A stretch of 64,000 bases of DNA, taken from the NCBI RefSeq assembly GCF_008123965.1, contig NZ_VSTH01000051.1:62001-126000 (forward strand). The letters run 5' to 3'. Source of the DNA: Bradyrhizobium hipponense. Its GTDB lineage: Bacteria; Pseudomonadota; Alphaproteobacteria; Rhizobiales; Xanthobacteraceae. The number at the start of each line of letters is the position of its first letter. Positions within the stretch are counted from its first letter, which is position 1. A program made the translations under genes and the position numbers. A model generated the notes under the pieces. The model was not told the origin of the DNA. It did not search any database and saw only the letters and a list, made by a program, of their open reading frames with translations. Positions 25,960 through 35,400 of the stretch are shown here, piece after piece.

Positions 25960-26589
25960 ATGCCGACGATCCGCTTTCTGACGCCTGCGGACTATCCAGA
26001 CATGTGCGATATCCTGGACAAGCACACCAGCGGTCCAGGCGCCTATGCCAATGACCGCACCGCCGCTCCGTCAGCGGATTTTAACTGGCATGCGAAGTGG
26101 TACATCGACACGCTCTTCGAGGCGGCGATGACCAACTTCTTCGGCTACTTCGATGACGAGGGGCGACTCGCGGCGTTCGTTTGCTTCATCCGGTGGGTTA
26201 ACGACACCGATATCTCCATCAACATCAAGGTGGAAGACCCGACCATCGATCTCCCTCGTGCGGAGGGGGCTCGCTGGTCGGATGTCACCATCGACCTGAT
26301 CAACTGGGGTGTCGGCTACTTCTACTCAGAAGGCGTGACGACGTTCTGGACGCTGATGATGAGTGGGCAAGAGGCCGCAAGCTTCGCCGCCCATGAGAAC
26401 TGCATCCTCAACCAGTACGGCAAGGAAAAAGTCCTGTCGCTTCCGGCCGGCGAGTTGCCGCCGGAGCAATATCGGCGTGTGCAGTGGATGCCGATTTTTC
26501 AGGACTCGGAGATCTACAAATACACCGATCCGCTGCCGCTGTCTGAATACCTGAAAGTAGAGAATGATCCGACTGGACTTGCTGGATAG
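25960..26589 (+). CDS. GNAT-like acetyltransferase candidate (209 aa)
   Basis: ATG 25960 follows GAGG five bases upstream. The N-terminus (TIRFLTPADYPDMCDIL) and an FGYFDDEGRLAAFVCF strand region look like a GNAT fold, although the classical Q/RxxGxG/A acetyl-CoA loop is not obvious. It overlaps the radical SAM gene by 26 bases, pointing to a shared pathway. Its role could be peptide modification or be unrelated to acetyl transfer. Confidence 0.55.
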   Translation: MPTIRFLTPADYPDMCDILDKHTSGPGAYANDRTAAPSADFNWHAKWYIDTLFEAAMTNFFGYFDDEGRLAAFVCFIRWVNDTDISINIKVEDPTIDLPRAEGARWSDVTIDLINWGVGYFYSEGVTTFWTLMMSGQEAASFAAHENCILNQYGKEKVLSLPAGELPPEQYRRVQWMPIFQDSEIYKYTDPLPLSEYLKVENDPTGLAG

Positions 26590-27862
26590 GGACGGGGAGG
26601 TCGTGCCCCTGTTCTATGATCAGCACACGTCACGACTGATGGACCAAAACGGCTGGCGAGCCATCGACTTCACGGGGCACCAGCTACTCGAGTCCGCGCC
26701 GACAGAGCGCCGCAAGTTCATTGCGGTCGACTACGACCAGCCGGGCAAGAAGGTCCGCGAGGTCACCAAGCTGAAGATCCAGCTCGGCCTCGGCTGCAAC
26801 TATTCCTGCGCCTACTGCCTTCAGGCGGCGCAGATCCACAAGGCCGCAGCGTCATCGACGCGCGATGCCAGCGAGTTCCTCTCGAACATCGACAACTGGA
26901 TCGGCGCTCCCGAGGGCATGGAGAAGGTCGAGCTGTGGGGCGGCGAGCCGCTGCTCTACTGGAAGAAGATCGAGGTTCTCGCGCCCGCGCTGAAGGAGAA
27001 GTTCCCGAACGCCCGCTTCTCGATCATCACCAACGGATCGCTCCTGACCCGTGAGATCGTCGATCAGCTGAAGGCGTGGGACTTCTCGGTCTCGATCAGC
27101 CACGACGGTCCGGGCCAGCACATCCGCGGCGATGACCCGTTCGAGGATCCACACAAGTTCGCCTTCATCCAGTATGCATTCAAGCAGCTGCATCCACGCT
27201 TCTCGTTCAACTCGGTCCTGACGCCGGCAAGCCACGACGTCAGCGCCATCATCGACTGGTTCCAGGACTACTTCCCGGGATGCAATGTCGCGTTCGAGGG
27301 CGTGGTTCACAGTTACGCCGCGGACGCTTCGTCGATCTTCACGATCGAGCAGCTGGAGCAGTTCAGCGACATGCTGTCGCGCCAGCTCGTCGACGGAAGC
27401 GCGTTGCGTTCGCCGGCAATGGCAGACAAGCTCCGCAGGGCGATGACCTCGCTCGTGAACGAGCGCTCGTCTGATACCTTGTTCCAGAAGTGCGGGATGG
27501 ACACGCCGGAATACCTGGCCGTCGATCTCAAGGGCAACGTCATGACCTGCCAGAACGTGGGTGCCAACGGCAACCACAAGATCGGGCATGTGGACGACTT
27601 CGAGAGCATCGCGCTCAACACCTCGCGCCACTGGAGCAAACGCGCCGAATGTCAGAGCTGCCCCGTGCTGCAGCTTTGCCAGGGTGCCTGCATGTACCAG
27701 GGCGGTGACAACTGGACGCACAGCTGCAACGCCGAGTTCTATTACAACCTAGCCTTTCTCCGCGTGGCCCTCTACGGGCTGACCGGTCGATGGCTGACTG
27801 GGTTCTCTGGCGACATCGTCAGGCCGACCCTGAAAAAGGATCGACATGTCCAAGTTCGTTAA
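26564..27862 (+). CDS. Radical SAM/SPASM peptide-modifying enzyme
   Basis: A 432-aa protein with the radical SAM motif CNYSCAYC (C78, C82, C85) for a [4Fe-4S] cluster and GGEPLLYW about 45 residues later. The C-terminal SPASM domain has cysteines around CGMDTPEYLAVD, GNVMTCQNV, CQSCPVLQLCQGACM and a final HSCNAEF. SPASM enzymes commonly modify ribosomal peptides by thioether or carbon-carbon crosslinks, or mature protein subunits. An N-terminal extension of ~70 residues could hold a peptide-recognition region. Here the nearby Cys-rich proteins are the obvious candidate substrates. The functional link is inferred from gene proximity. Confidence 0.9.
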   Translation: MIRLDLLDRDGEVVPLFYDQHTSRLMDQNGWRAIDFTGHQLLESAPTERRKFIAVDYDQPGKKVREVTKLKIQLGLGCNYSCAYCLQAAQIHKAAASSTRDASEFLSNIDNWIGAPEGMEKVELWGGEPLLYWKKIEVLAPALKEKFPNARFSIITNGSLLTREIVDQLKAWDFSVSISHDGPGQHIRGDDPFEDPHKFAFIQYAFKQLHPRFSFNSVLTPASHDVSAIIDWFQDYFPGCNVAFEGVVHSYAADASSIFTIEQLEQFSDMLSRQLVDGSALRSPAMADKLRRAMTSLVNERSSDTLFQKCGMDTPEYLAVDLKGNVMTCQNVGANGNHKIGHVDDFESIALNTSRHWSKRAECQSCPVLQLCQGACMYQGGDNWTHSCNAEFYYNLAFLRVALYGLTGRWLTGFSGDIVRPTLKKDRHVQVR

Positions 27863-28583
27863 GCTGGCAGCCCAGCTGGACAAGATCCCGCACCTGAAGC
27901 TGGGGCCAGAGTTCTTCGTGCCCCTGCTCCAGGCCGAGCTGGCTGCGATCGACGCGGCGCTCTTCGTGCCGTATCGATCCAAGAGTCACAACACGGCGCA
28001 CATCGCCAAGTCCTGGCACGGCCTGTCCCTAATCTCTCCGGGCGGAACGGTTCACGGCGACCTCACCGAGGAGCCTTATGCCGGCCGCACGGACTGCGCA
28101 TGGACGCCGATCGCAGAGGCCAGCCCCTACATCAAGCACGTCATCAGTGAGCTTGGCGGCGAGGGCCAGCGGGCTCGGTTCATGTGCATGCGGGCAGGCG
28201 GGAGCCTCACCTGGCACCGGCACGGCACCGAGATTTCGATCGAGCAGGGCAACATCATGGGCCAGCTCAGGCCCAACTGGTACGAGGTCATCGTCCACGT
28301 CCCGGTGCGATCGAACCCGGAATACAGCTACGAGGTCATCGCCGCTCACGAGTACGAGCTGGGCGACTTCTTCGCTGCCGGCATGAAGATCCACTCGCAG
28401 AACTATCCGGAGGGAGAGGCGTGGGCCTTCAACGGCACCCACTACCACAACGTCTTCAACCGCTCGGCCACACAGGATCGCTACTCGATCATGCTGACAG
28501 CGGACATCCGGATGAAGAAGACCTTCGACATCGTGTCGAAAGCCATTGAGGCCTATGACGGGCCGCTGATCGAGAGGTCCTGA
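27846..28583 (+). CDS. Aspartyl/asparaginyl beta-hydroxylase-like protein (copy 1)
   Basis: A 245-aa protein resembling the Asp/Asn beta-hydroxylase family of 2-oxoglutarate-type oxygenases. The C-terminal signature HNVFNRSATQDRYSIMLTAD (residues 201-220) parallels the family's His-x-V-x-N-x-S...R...D motif. An earlier LTWHRHG (H124, H126) and HVPVRSN (H151) supply further candidate iron ligands. It overlaps the radical SAM gene by 17 bases and abuts its paralogue. Known members hydroxylate Asp or Asn in cysteine-rich domains, matching the CDCNC core of the small proteins. The substrate assignment is an inference. Confidence 0.7.
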   Translation: MSKFVKLAAQLDKIPHLKLGPEFFVPLLQAELAAIDAALFVPYRSKSHNTAHIAKSWHGLSLISPGGTVHGDLTEEPYAGRTDCAWTPIAEASPYIKHVISELGGEGQRARFMCMRAGGSLTWHRHGTEISIEQGNIMGQLRPNWYEVIVHVPVRSNPEYSYEVIAAHEYELGDFFAAGMKIHSQNYPEGEAWAFNGTHYHNVFNRSATQDRYSIMLTADIRMKKTFDIVSKAIEAYDGPLIERS

Positions 28584-29332
28584 TGTCAAAGTTCGTAGAG
28601 CTGGCCAGGAAACTGGACAGCATCCCGCATCTCGACCTCGGCCGAAGCTTTGAGGTGGAGAGGCTTCAAGCGGAGCTGGACTCAATCGACTCAGCATTGT
28701 TCGTGCCGTACCGCACGGTGAGCAGATACAAGCAGCTCATCGCGAACAACTGGCAAGGCCTGTCGATGGTGGCGCCACACGGCTCCATCCATGACGATCT
28801 GACGGAGGAGTTCAACGGGCCTCCGCTCGACGCTACCTGGACGTCGGTTGCCGAGCAGTGCCCTTACATGAAGCAGGTGATCACCGAGCTTGGCGGCGAG
28901 GGCCAGCGCGTGCGCTTGATGCGAGTGATGCCCGAAGGTCGCCTGACATGGCACCGTCACGGCAACGAGACTTCGGTCGAGAACGGCAAGATCCTCGGCG
29001 GCCTTCGTCCCAACTGGCACGAGCTGATCGTCCACGTCCCTGTCAGGACGAACCCGGAGTTCAGTTACGAAGTCATCGAAGTTCCTTCATATCAATTGAT
29101 CGACTTCATGACCGAGCCGCTGGCGATCCACCGCAAGAACTACCCGGCCGGCGAGGCCTGGGGTTTCAACTCGGTCCACGTCCACAACGTGTTCAACCGC
29201 TCCAAGACCGAACCGCGATACGCTCTGATGCTGAGCCTCGACATCAGGATGAAGAAGACCTTCGACATCGTCTCCAAGGCGGTCGAGCGCTACATCGCGA
29301 ACGGCGAGGGGCCTTTAATGCCAGGGCTCTGA
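28583..29332 (+). CDS. Aspartyl/asparaginyl beta-hydroxylase-like protein (copy 2)
   Basis: A 249-aa paralogue of the preceding gene, sharing the start MSKFVELARKLDSIPHL, the LTWHRHG motif, HVPVRTNPE and HNVFNRSKTEPRYALML. The candidate iron and substrate residues are retained in both copies, so both are probably active. Two paralogues beside two paralogous Cys peptides suggest a duplicated substrate-enzyme set or sequential Asp and Asn modification. The stop of copy 1 overlaps this start (TGATG). Confidence 0.7.
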   Translation: MSKFVELARKLDSIPHLDLGRSFEVERLQAELDSIDSALFVPYRTVSRYKQLIANNWQGLSMVAPHGSIHDDLTEEFNGPPLDATWTSVAEQCPYMKQVITELGGEGQRVRLMRVMPEGRLTWHRHGNETSVENGKILGGLRPNWHELIVHVPVRTNPEFSYEVIEVPSYQLIDFMTEPLAIHRKNYPAGEAWGFNSVHVHNVFNRSKTEPRYALMLSLDIRMKKTFDIVSKAVERYIANGEGPLMPGL

Positions 29333-29333
29333 A

Positions 29334-29756
29334 ATGCAAACCATTCTGTCTTCGAAGCCCCCTGTCGTTCTCGAAGACGACTTCAATGTTGCCACCAACG
29401 AAGACTGGGTTCGTGAGTGGCAGCTCAAGAATGATGACGAAATCGTCCCGCTCGACACGTCCTGGAAACTGTACTCGCAGCTCCAGAGACAGAACACGGG
29501 CGACATCGCCGTCATGCTCTCAACCGACAACGGTCGACTCGTCGTCACCGATCGGCAAGCCGGCAAATTCGGCCTCAGGCTGAAGCAGGCTGACGCCAAT
29601 CAGTGTCCGCCCGGGACGTACCTGTATGACATCGTCCTCGTTGCTGGCGATGGCATCTACCGCTTGGTCACAGGGACGATCATCGTCCAGCAGGGGATCA
29701 CCAACGTCCCCGGCCAGGAGACGTGGAAGCATGTTCCGCTGATCCTCAGACCATAA
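29334..29756 (+). CDS. Small tail/baseplate protein with Ig-like appearance (140 aa)
   Basis: It begins one base after the hydroxylase stop. The product is beta-rich with WKLYSQLQRQNTGDIAVML and LVTGTIIVQQGITN near the end, typical of small phage tail proteins with Ig-like or BppU-like N-terminal domains. It is the last gene before a strong terminator and the sheath gene. It could be a structural platform associated with the modified small proteins. Confidence 0.65.
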   Translation: MQTILSSKPPVVLEDDFNVATNEDWVREWQLKNDDEIVPLDTSWKLYSQLQRQNTGDIAVMLSTDNGRLVVTDRQAGKFGLRLKQADANQCPPGTYLYDIVLVAGDGIYRLVTGTIIVQQGITNVPGQETWKHVPLILRP

Positions 29757-29782
29757 CCATCGACAACAAATCCAACCCTCCA

Positions 29783-29807
29783 GCCGCCCCTCCCGGGCGG
29801 CGTTTTT
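29783..29807 (+). terminator. Rho-independent terminator ending the cassette
   Basis: GCCGCCC and GGGCGGC form a 7-bp stem followed by GTTTTT. It is almost the same hairpin as at 19719-19750, so the fibre, Cys-peptide and enzyme genes lie between two matching terminators. Confidence 0.85.
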
Positions 29808-29822
29808 GTTTGGGAGAACCAA

Positions 29823-31259
29823 GTGACTGTTCAATACCTCCACGGCATCGAGACGATCGAACTCGATAGCCCCTCCGGCCCGGTCGAGACCGTCAAGTCG
29901 AACGTGATCGGCTTGGTCGGCACGGCGCCGAACGCCGACCCGGATCTCTTCCCGCTCAACACTCCGGTCGCTGTGTTCGCCGACGCCCTCAAGGCCGGCT
30001 CGCTGAAGACGGACGGCACGCTGCTCGACGCCGTGGACGCCATCTACAGCCAGAAGTCGGCTGTGGTGGTCGTGGTCCGCGTCGCAGAGGGCACGTCCAC
30101 GGAAGAGACCTGGTCCAACGCTGTCGGTTCGCCGACCGGCAAGACCGGCGTCTGGTCGCTGCTCAAGGCGCGTCCGATGCTTCAGGTCATTCCGAAGCTG
30201 CTCGTCGCTCCCGGCCTCACCTCCGGTCGCCCGACCAACGGTCTGCGCAACCTGGTGATCGGTGACACGGGCGCGAACTACGTCCAGGGCACGACCGGCA
30301 TCACCATCGCGCCGCCCCCGGCCGGCGGACGCCAGGCCACGGCCCGCGCGCAGGTGGTCGGCGGCAAGCTGACCGGCGCGATCATCACCGACCCCGGCTA
30401 CGGCTACGACAGCATTCCCGCCGTCACCGTCACGGGCGCCGGCACGGGCGCCACGGTCACCGCAACCCTCGGCCACGTCGCCAACCCGGTTGGCGTGTCC
30501 TTCGCCTCGATCGTCGACCGCCTCCGCGCGGTGGCGTTCCTCGACGGCCCCGGCACCTCGTACGAAGACGCGGTCGAGTACCGCGGCGACTACGGCAGCC
30601 AGCGCATCTCGATCGTCGATCCGGGTGTCCTGAGCTGGGATACCGAGAACTCCATCTACGTGCAGAAGCCGGCGTCCGCCTACGCGGCCGGCATCCAGGC
30701 GCGGATCGATGAGGAGAAGGGCTTCTGGTACTCGTTCTCGAACGAGGTGATCCAGAATATCGGCGGCCCCGCCCGTCCGGTCGACTTCATGCCGAACGAC
30801 CGCGACTGCGAAGCCAACATGCTCAACAGCCAGCAGATCACGACCATCATCCACGATGATGGCTTCCGGTTCTGGGGTGTTCGTGGCACCGGCACCGACC
30901 CGCTCTGGGCGCATCTGTCGGTCCGCCGCACCGCGGACATGATCTACGAGTCGCTGGAGCGTGCCGAGCGCTCCCGCATGGACAAGCCGTTCAGCCTTCA
31001 GCTGCTCTCCGGCATCCAGGGCGATGTCAACAAGTACCTCCGCCTGCTGAAGGCGCGCGGTGCTCTGATCGGCGGCCGGTCGTGGATCGATCCCCACGTC
31101 AACACCCCGGCGACCTTCGCCGCTGGTGAGCTGACGGTGGACTTCGACCTCGAACCCCCGGCGCTCCTGGAGCACCTGCAGTTCCGCGCGCAGCGTCGCC
31201 CGGACTACTACAGCGACTTCATCGAAGAGTTCACCCGCACCATCGCCAACAACGGCTAA
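29823..31259 (+). CDS. Tail sheath protein
   Basis: This GTG-started, 478-aa protein has a contractile-sheath pattern. The N-terminus contains VETVKSNVIGLVGTAPNADP. A middle insertion of ~100 residues is Gly/Thr/Val rich, with VVGGKLTGAIITDPGYGYDS. The C-terminal domain holds DRDCEANMLNSQQITTIIHD, FRFWGVRGTGTDPLWAHLSV and VNKYLRLLKARGALIGG. This C-terminal region is diagnostic for P2 FI-like sheaths and the inter-subunit handshake fold. Confidence 0.93.
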   Translation: MTVQYLHGIETIELDSPSGPVETVKSNVIGLVGTAPNADPDLFPLNTPVAVFADALKAGSLKTDGTLLDAVDAIYSQKSAVVVVVRVAEGTSTEETWSNAVGSPTGKTGVWSLLKARPMLQVIPKLLVAPGLTSGRPTNGLRNLVIGDTGANYVQGTTGITIAPPPAGGRQATARAQVVGGKLTGAIITDPGYGYDSIPAVTVTGAGTGATVTATLGHVANPVGVSFASIVDRLRAVAFLDGPGTSYEDAVEYRGDYGSQRISIVDPGVLSWDTENSIYVQKPASAYAAGIQARIDEEKGFWYSFSNEVIQNIGGPARPVDFMPNDRDCEANMLNSQQITTIIHDDGFRFWGVRGTGTDPLWAHLSVRRTADMIYESLERAERSRMDKPFSLQLLSGIQGDVNKYLRLLKARGALIGGRSWIDPHVNTPATFAAGELTVDFDLEPPALLEHLQFRAQRRPDYYSDFIEEFTRTIANNG

Positions 31260-31311
31260 GGCGCGGCTCTTCGAGCCAACCACACCCACCAACATCGCTA
31301 GTCGCGAGCCG

Positions 31312-31331
31312 CTCGGTCCTACGGGGCCGGG
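31312..31331 (+). terminator. Hairpin between sheath and tube genes
   Basis: CTCGGTCC and GGGCCGGG form an 8-bp stem with G-T wobbles around loop TACG, followed only by CGCGCTTT. It is probably an attenuator that lowers downstream expression, or an RNA-stabilising hairpin, rather than a full terminator. Confidence 0.45.
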
Positions 31332-31358
31332 CGCGCTTTCGTCTGGCTGGAGACATCA

Positions 31359-31883
31359 ATGGCAAATCTTCGCGACTCCAACATTTTCCAGGACTTCACG
31401 GTCTGGATCAACGACAACGGCAAGATCGGCGAAGCGCCGAACTTCCAGCCGCCCGAGATCAACATCCAAACGGAAGAGTTCCGCGGCGGCGGTATGGACG
31501 GCACCGTCGAAATCCCGATGGGCATCGAGAAGATCGAGTTCGACTTCGAGCTGCACACCTGGGACGAGGAGGTCTGGGCCAACCTCGGCTACGGCGTCGG
31601 CTCGCTCGACGTTCCGATCACCTTCCGCGGCTATCTGCTCACGGCGGGCGGCGCTGAGAAGGGCGTGATCATCGAGACGCACTCGCTGATCAAGTCGATC
31701 AAGCCCGGCAAGGTCGAACCTGGCAAGAAGGCCAGCATGACCATCAACCTCTGCGCCAACTACTACCGGCACGAGATCAACGGCGTCACCGTCACCGAAA
31801 TCGATGTGTTCAACAAGATCAACATCATCGGCGGCACCGACAAGACGTCGAACGCGCGACGGATTCTCGGCTTCACCTACTAA
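31359..31883 (+). CDS. Major tail tube protein (P2 FII-like)
   Basis: A 174-aa protein with family features: a start near DSNIFQDFTVWIN, QTEEFRGGGMDGTVEIPMG (residues ~38-58) and KIEFDFELHTWDEEVW. It forms the inner tube inside the sheath. It lies directly after the sheath gene, as in P2-like phages, and is followed by a strong terminator. Confidence 0.92.
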   Translation: MANLRDSNIFQDFTVWINDNGKIGEAPNFQPPEINIQTEEFRGGGMDGTVEIPMGIEKIEFDFELHTWDEEVWANLGYGVGSLDVPITFRGYLLTAGGAEKGVIIETHSLIKSIKPGKVEPGKKASMTINLCANYYRHEINGVTVTEIDVFNKINIIGGTDKTSNARRILGFTY

Positions 31884-31908
31884 GCCGTAGCGACCGTCCG
31901 ACCAACTG

Positions 31909-31943
31909 GGCCCTGCCAATCCTGGCGGGGCCTTTTTCTTTTC
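31909..31943 (+). terminator. Rho-independent terminator after tube gene
   Basis: GGCCCTGCCA and TGGCGGGGCC form a 10-bp stem with one mismatch, followed by TTTTTCTTTTC. It is partial in effect, since the tail genes downstream are presumably still transcribed. Confidence 0.85.
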
Positions 31944-31968
31944 TACCCAAGCAAGGTGTGCAAACCAA

Positions 31969-32244
31969 ATGACCGAGAAAGTTTTCGAACTGAAATACCC
32001 CTTTGAGTATCGCGGTGCGCGGTACGAGAAGATGACCGCCCGCCGCCCGAAGGTGCGTGACCTCCGCAACTTCATCAAGAACGTCGAGAAGGACTCCGTC
32101 AACGCGATGGAGAAGGTGCTGGCTGATCTCATGGAGGTCGACACCCTGATCATCTCCGAGATCGACGTCGAGGACTTCGGCCCCATGAAGGCGTGGTTCG
32201 AAGGTTTTTTGAAGAGCATGCTGGGCGAGTCGGAAGATTCCTAA
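31969..32244 (+). CDS. Tail assembly chaperone, short form (gpE-like)
   Basis: This 91-aa protein is exactly as long as P2 E, with the family core RPKVRDLRNFIKNVE. It ends at TAA 32242-32244 when no frameshift occurs. A slippery sequence overlaps its last codons, and a second frame continues downstream, as expected of tail assembly chaperones that make a short and a long form in fixed ratio. Confidence 0.85.
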   Translation: MTEKVFELKYPFEYRGARYEKMTARRPKVRDLRNFIKNVEKDSVNAMEKVLADLMEVDTLIISEIDVEDFGPMKAWFEGFLKSMLGESEDS

Positions 32245-32405
32245 TCGACTCCTTCCCGATCTTCGAGCGTTTCAAATGGACGCTCGAAGACGTGGAGTCG
32301 CTGGACTTCTATGACTTCTGTCTGATCGCAGACGGCGTCCAGGAACTCAATCGGCGAGATGCCGAAGAAATCGTGAAGATACGTCAGGCCCAGGGCAGCA
32401 AGTAG
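31969..32405 (+). CDS. Tail assembly chaperone, -1 frameshift long form (gpE+E'-like)
   Basis: A -1 slip at T-TTT-TTG (32205-32211) joins the first 81 codons to the downstream frame that continues EEHAGRVGRFLIDSFPIF and ends at 32405. This gives about 145 aa against 142 aa in P2 E+E'. The downstream frame has no ribosome binding site of its own but codes sensibly (VESLDFYDFCLIADGVQEL). The short and long forms load onto the tape measure protein during tail assembly. Confidence 0.8.
32205..32211 (+). promoter_or_regulatory. Slippery heptamer for -1 ribosomal frameshifting
   Basis: The bases T TTT TTG, read in the zero frame as GGT TTT TTG, allow both tRNAs to re-pair after slipping back one base. 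The same heptamer is established as the P2 tail frameshift site. I did not identify a definite downstream stimulatory stem-loop. Confidence 0.8.
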
Positions 32406-32418
32406 CCCTGGGTTTTCC
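32389..32418 (+). terminator. Terminator overlapping the end of the long chaperone frame
   Basis: CCCAGGGC and GCCCTGGG form an 8-bp perfect stem with loop AGCAAGTA, then TTTTCCTTTTT. The stop codon of the E' frame lies within the hairpin. Transcription into the tape measure gene must pass it. Confidence 0.75.
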
Positions 32419-32438
32419 TTTTTGTTTCGAGGAAGCGA

Positions 32439-35400
32439 ATGTCCAACAACAATCTCGACATCAGGGCAAGGCTTACCGCCGAGGACCACGCGTCCGCGAC
32501 GGTCGTCAAGCTCCTGGCGAAGATCAAGAGCCTCGAAGCTCAGATGGCGAAGCTCGGCAAGGCCGGCAACGCCATCACCGACATCCCTATGGAGGGCTAC
32601 GTCAAGAAGATCAACGCCGCGGGCAAGGCGCTGAACGGACTGACGCAGAAGCACCTCAACTGGGCAAAGGCAAACGGTGCATCGGGCGACAAGGCCCAGT
32701 GGCACTGGACCAAGCTCACCAACGATATTCAGAAGGCGAAGGACGACCACGAGAAGTACGTCAACTCGCGCGTCCGCGGCCACAAGAAGCTCGCGAAGGC
32801 GGCTCAGGAGGAGCTGTACCAGCACTACAAGAACGCCCAGGCGTTCAAGTACATCTACAACAAGACCAACGATGAGCGCCTCGACCTTCAGCGCCGGTTC
32901 CACAAGGAGCTTGGCGAGCTTGAAGGATCCCATCTGCGGAACATCGAAAACTCCCACCGCGCTCACTTCCGCAACCTCGCTGCGATGCGACGGAGCGCGA
33001 TGAACAGCATGCGGTCGATGTCCAACATCGGCAGCAGAGCGATCCCATACGCTGCGGCAGGCGCTGCGGCTTCCGGCTATGCCGGCGTGTCGGCTCTCCG
33101 CACCCGCATGCGGATCAACGACGCCGAAACCAACATGCAGATCTTCGGTGGCCTCGACCCTGAGGCCGTCAAGAAGATGCGCAAGGAATGGGGCAACGCG
33201 GACGCCATCAAGTTCGGCCTGTCGCCGGACGCGATGATGAACTCGTACACCGAGGTCATCAAGGCCGGTATTCCTGAGGCAATCGCGAAGGCGGTCACCG
33301 AGTCGATCGTCAAGTCGTCGATCGGCCTGGAAATGGACTCGCTCCAGACGACCAAGCTGGCCGGTTCGGCCGCGACGCTGCTCGGCGACATGAAGAACCT
33401 CGATCCGAAGAAGATCGACTCGATCATGGGCGCCATCGCAATCGCAGCCCGCGACTCGAGGGCTGACGCCAACGAAATCGTCGCCGCCAACAAGCGCGGC
33501 AGCTCGGTTATGGCCATGGGCATGTCCATGGAAGATCTGTCGGCGTTCACGGCCGGCGGCATCTCCGCTGGTATCCAGCAGGGCAAGGCCGGTACCATGA
33601 TGGACCACATCGTGTCCGAGTTGCTCGGCGCCAGGTTCAAGAATGGGAAGCGCGGCCAGGATCTCGGCAAGGCCGCGAACCTGTTGGGCATGGGTGGAAA
33701 GCAGGGCTTCTCTGCCCGTATGGCTTCAAACCCGACCGAAACCTTGATGAAAATCTTGGATAAGGTCGGCACCATGAAGCCGATGCAGCAGGAGCAGATT
33801 GCTCAGCTGATCGGCCAGGACCAGTGGAGCGGCGAGTTCCTGCAGATGGTGCAGGCTCGCGAGAAGATCCGCGAGATCCTCGACAACATCAAGAACCCGA
33901 AGAACGCAAACTTCAACGACGATGCTGCCGCGAAGAAGATCAACAGTCTGACCGGGCGCTGGAAGTCGATGGTGACCGCTTTCACCCTGCTGTGGGAAGC
34001 GGTTGGCGCCGGTTTGGAGAAGATGTTCGGCCAGTTCGCCAGCTTCTTCATCGACTACGCCGGCAAGGCCGACACCTCGAAGATCACAGAGACGGTCGAA
34101 GCGTTCACTGACGGTATCATCCAGGGGCTCGGATACGAGAGCTGGACGGCAATGCTCAGGGACGTCTTCGGCGATCCGGCCAATATCCGCAGCTACGGCA
34201 AGGAGTTCGGCGGATTCGCCAAGGGCTTCATGGCCGGCATGAAGGAGATCTACGACGGCGTCAAGTTCGTCATCACCGGTCTGATCAATGCCTTCGGGCT
34301 TGACTCGAAGGACCCGGAAGCGATGGGCAAGTTCACCGCTCGCATCATCGAGTTCGCGGCTGCCATCAAGACGATCGGCTCGGTCGCTGATGTCCTCGCC
34401 AGCATCGTGACTTTCCTGGAAGGGCTCGCTGCGGTCGTCGCATTGATTGTCGCGCCCGAGGTTGCCGTGCCCATCCTGGGCGTGGGTATCGGCGCGTATC
34501 TGGGCAAGAAGCTGCACGACTATTGGTACGGACCAGACAGCAAGGCTCCGCCGCCTGTGGGAGAGCCGAAGCGCAAGCCGGGAACGAGCCAGCAGGAGTG
34601 GCAAAAGCAGATCGACGACTACACGCGCGATCGGCTGAAGCACAACAGCAGCTACACCGGGCCGACCGACTTCTCGAGTCGCGGTCGCAATCGTGACCTC
34701 GCGCAGAGCCTCGACAAGTTCACCGGAAGGGTTGAGCTTGCGGCGTTTCGCGGTGGAACGGGCGGCATCCAGAACGCCTTCTACGGCGGCAGCAGCGGCG
34801 GCGGCGGCCTGTCAAGGGCATCGGCCGGTGGCGGCCTCGGCGGTGGCGGCATTGGTGGCGTTCCGGCCTTGCTCAAGAGCACGCCTGGCGGCGCTCTGCC
34901 GAGCATGGGTGGCGGCATTATCCGGCGAGACAACATCCCGAACTTCAGTGGATCGGGTGGCAGTGTCGCATCGGCTGGAGAGCTGAACCGCTCTGGCTTC
35001 GACCGGGTGTTCGGCGGCACGCCGCTTGCCGGCAAGTACGACCAGATCGTTGCCGCGGCGAAGGCCAACGGCATCTCTCCGGCGCTGCTTGCAGGCGTGA
35101 TGGCGCAGGAATCCGGCAGGGGCAAGTTCCTGTCCGGCAATAACCCTGGCGGCGTCATGGATCCGGCTACCGGCTGGTCCAGGAAGATGCAGTTCGCCGA
35201 TCTGGATGCTGGCATCAGCAAGACCGCTCAGACGGTCGCCAAGAACTACGCCCGCGCAGGCGGGGACATGAGCAAGCTCGCGGGCATCTACGCACCGCTG
35301 GGCGCGGCAAATGACCCCAATGGCCTGAACAAGAACTGGCTCCCAGGGGTGAATAGCTTCATGGGCCAGATGGGCGGTGGAAATGGTGCGGCAGCCGCGG

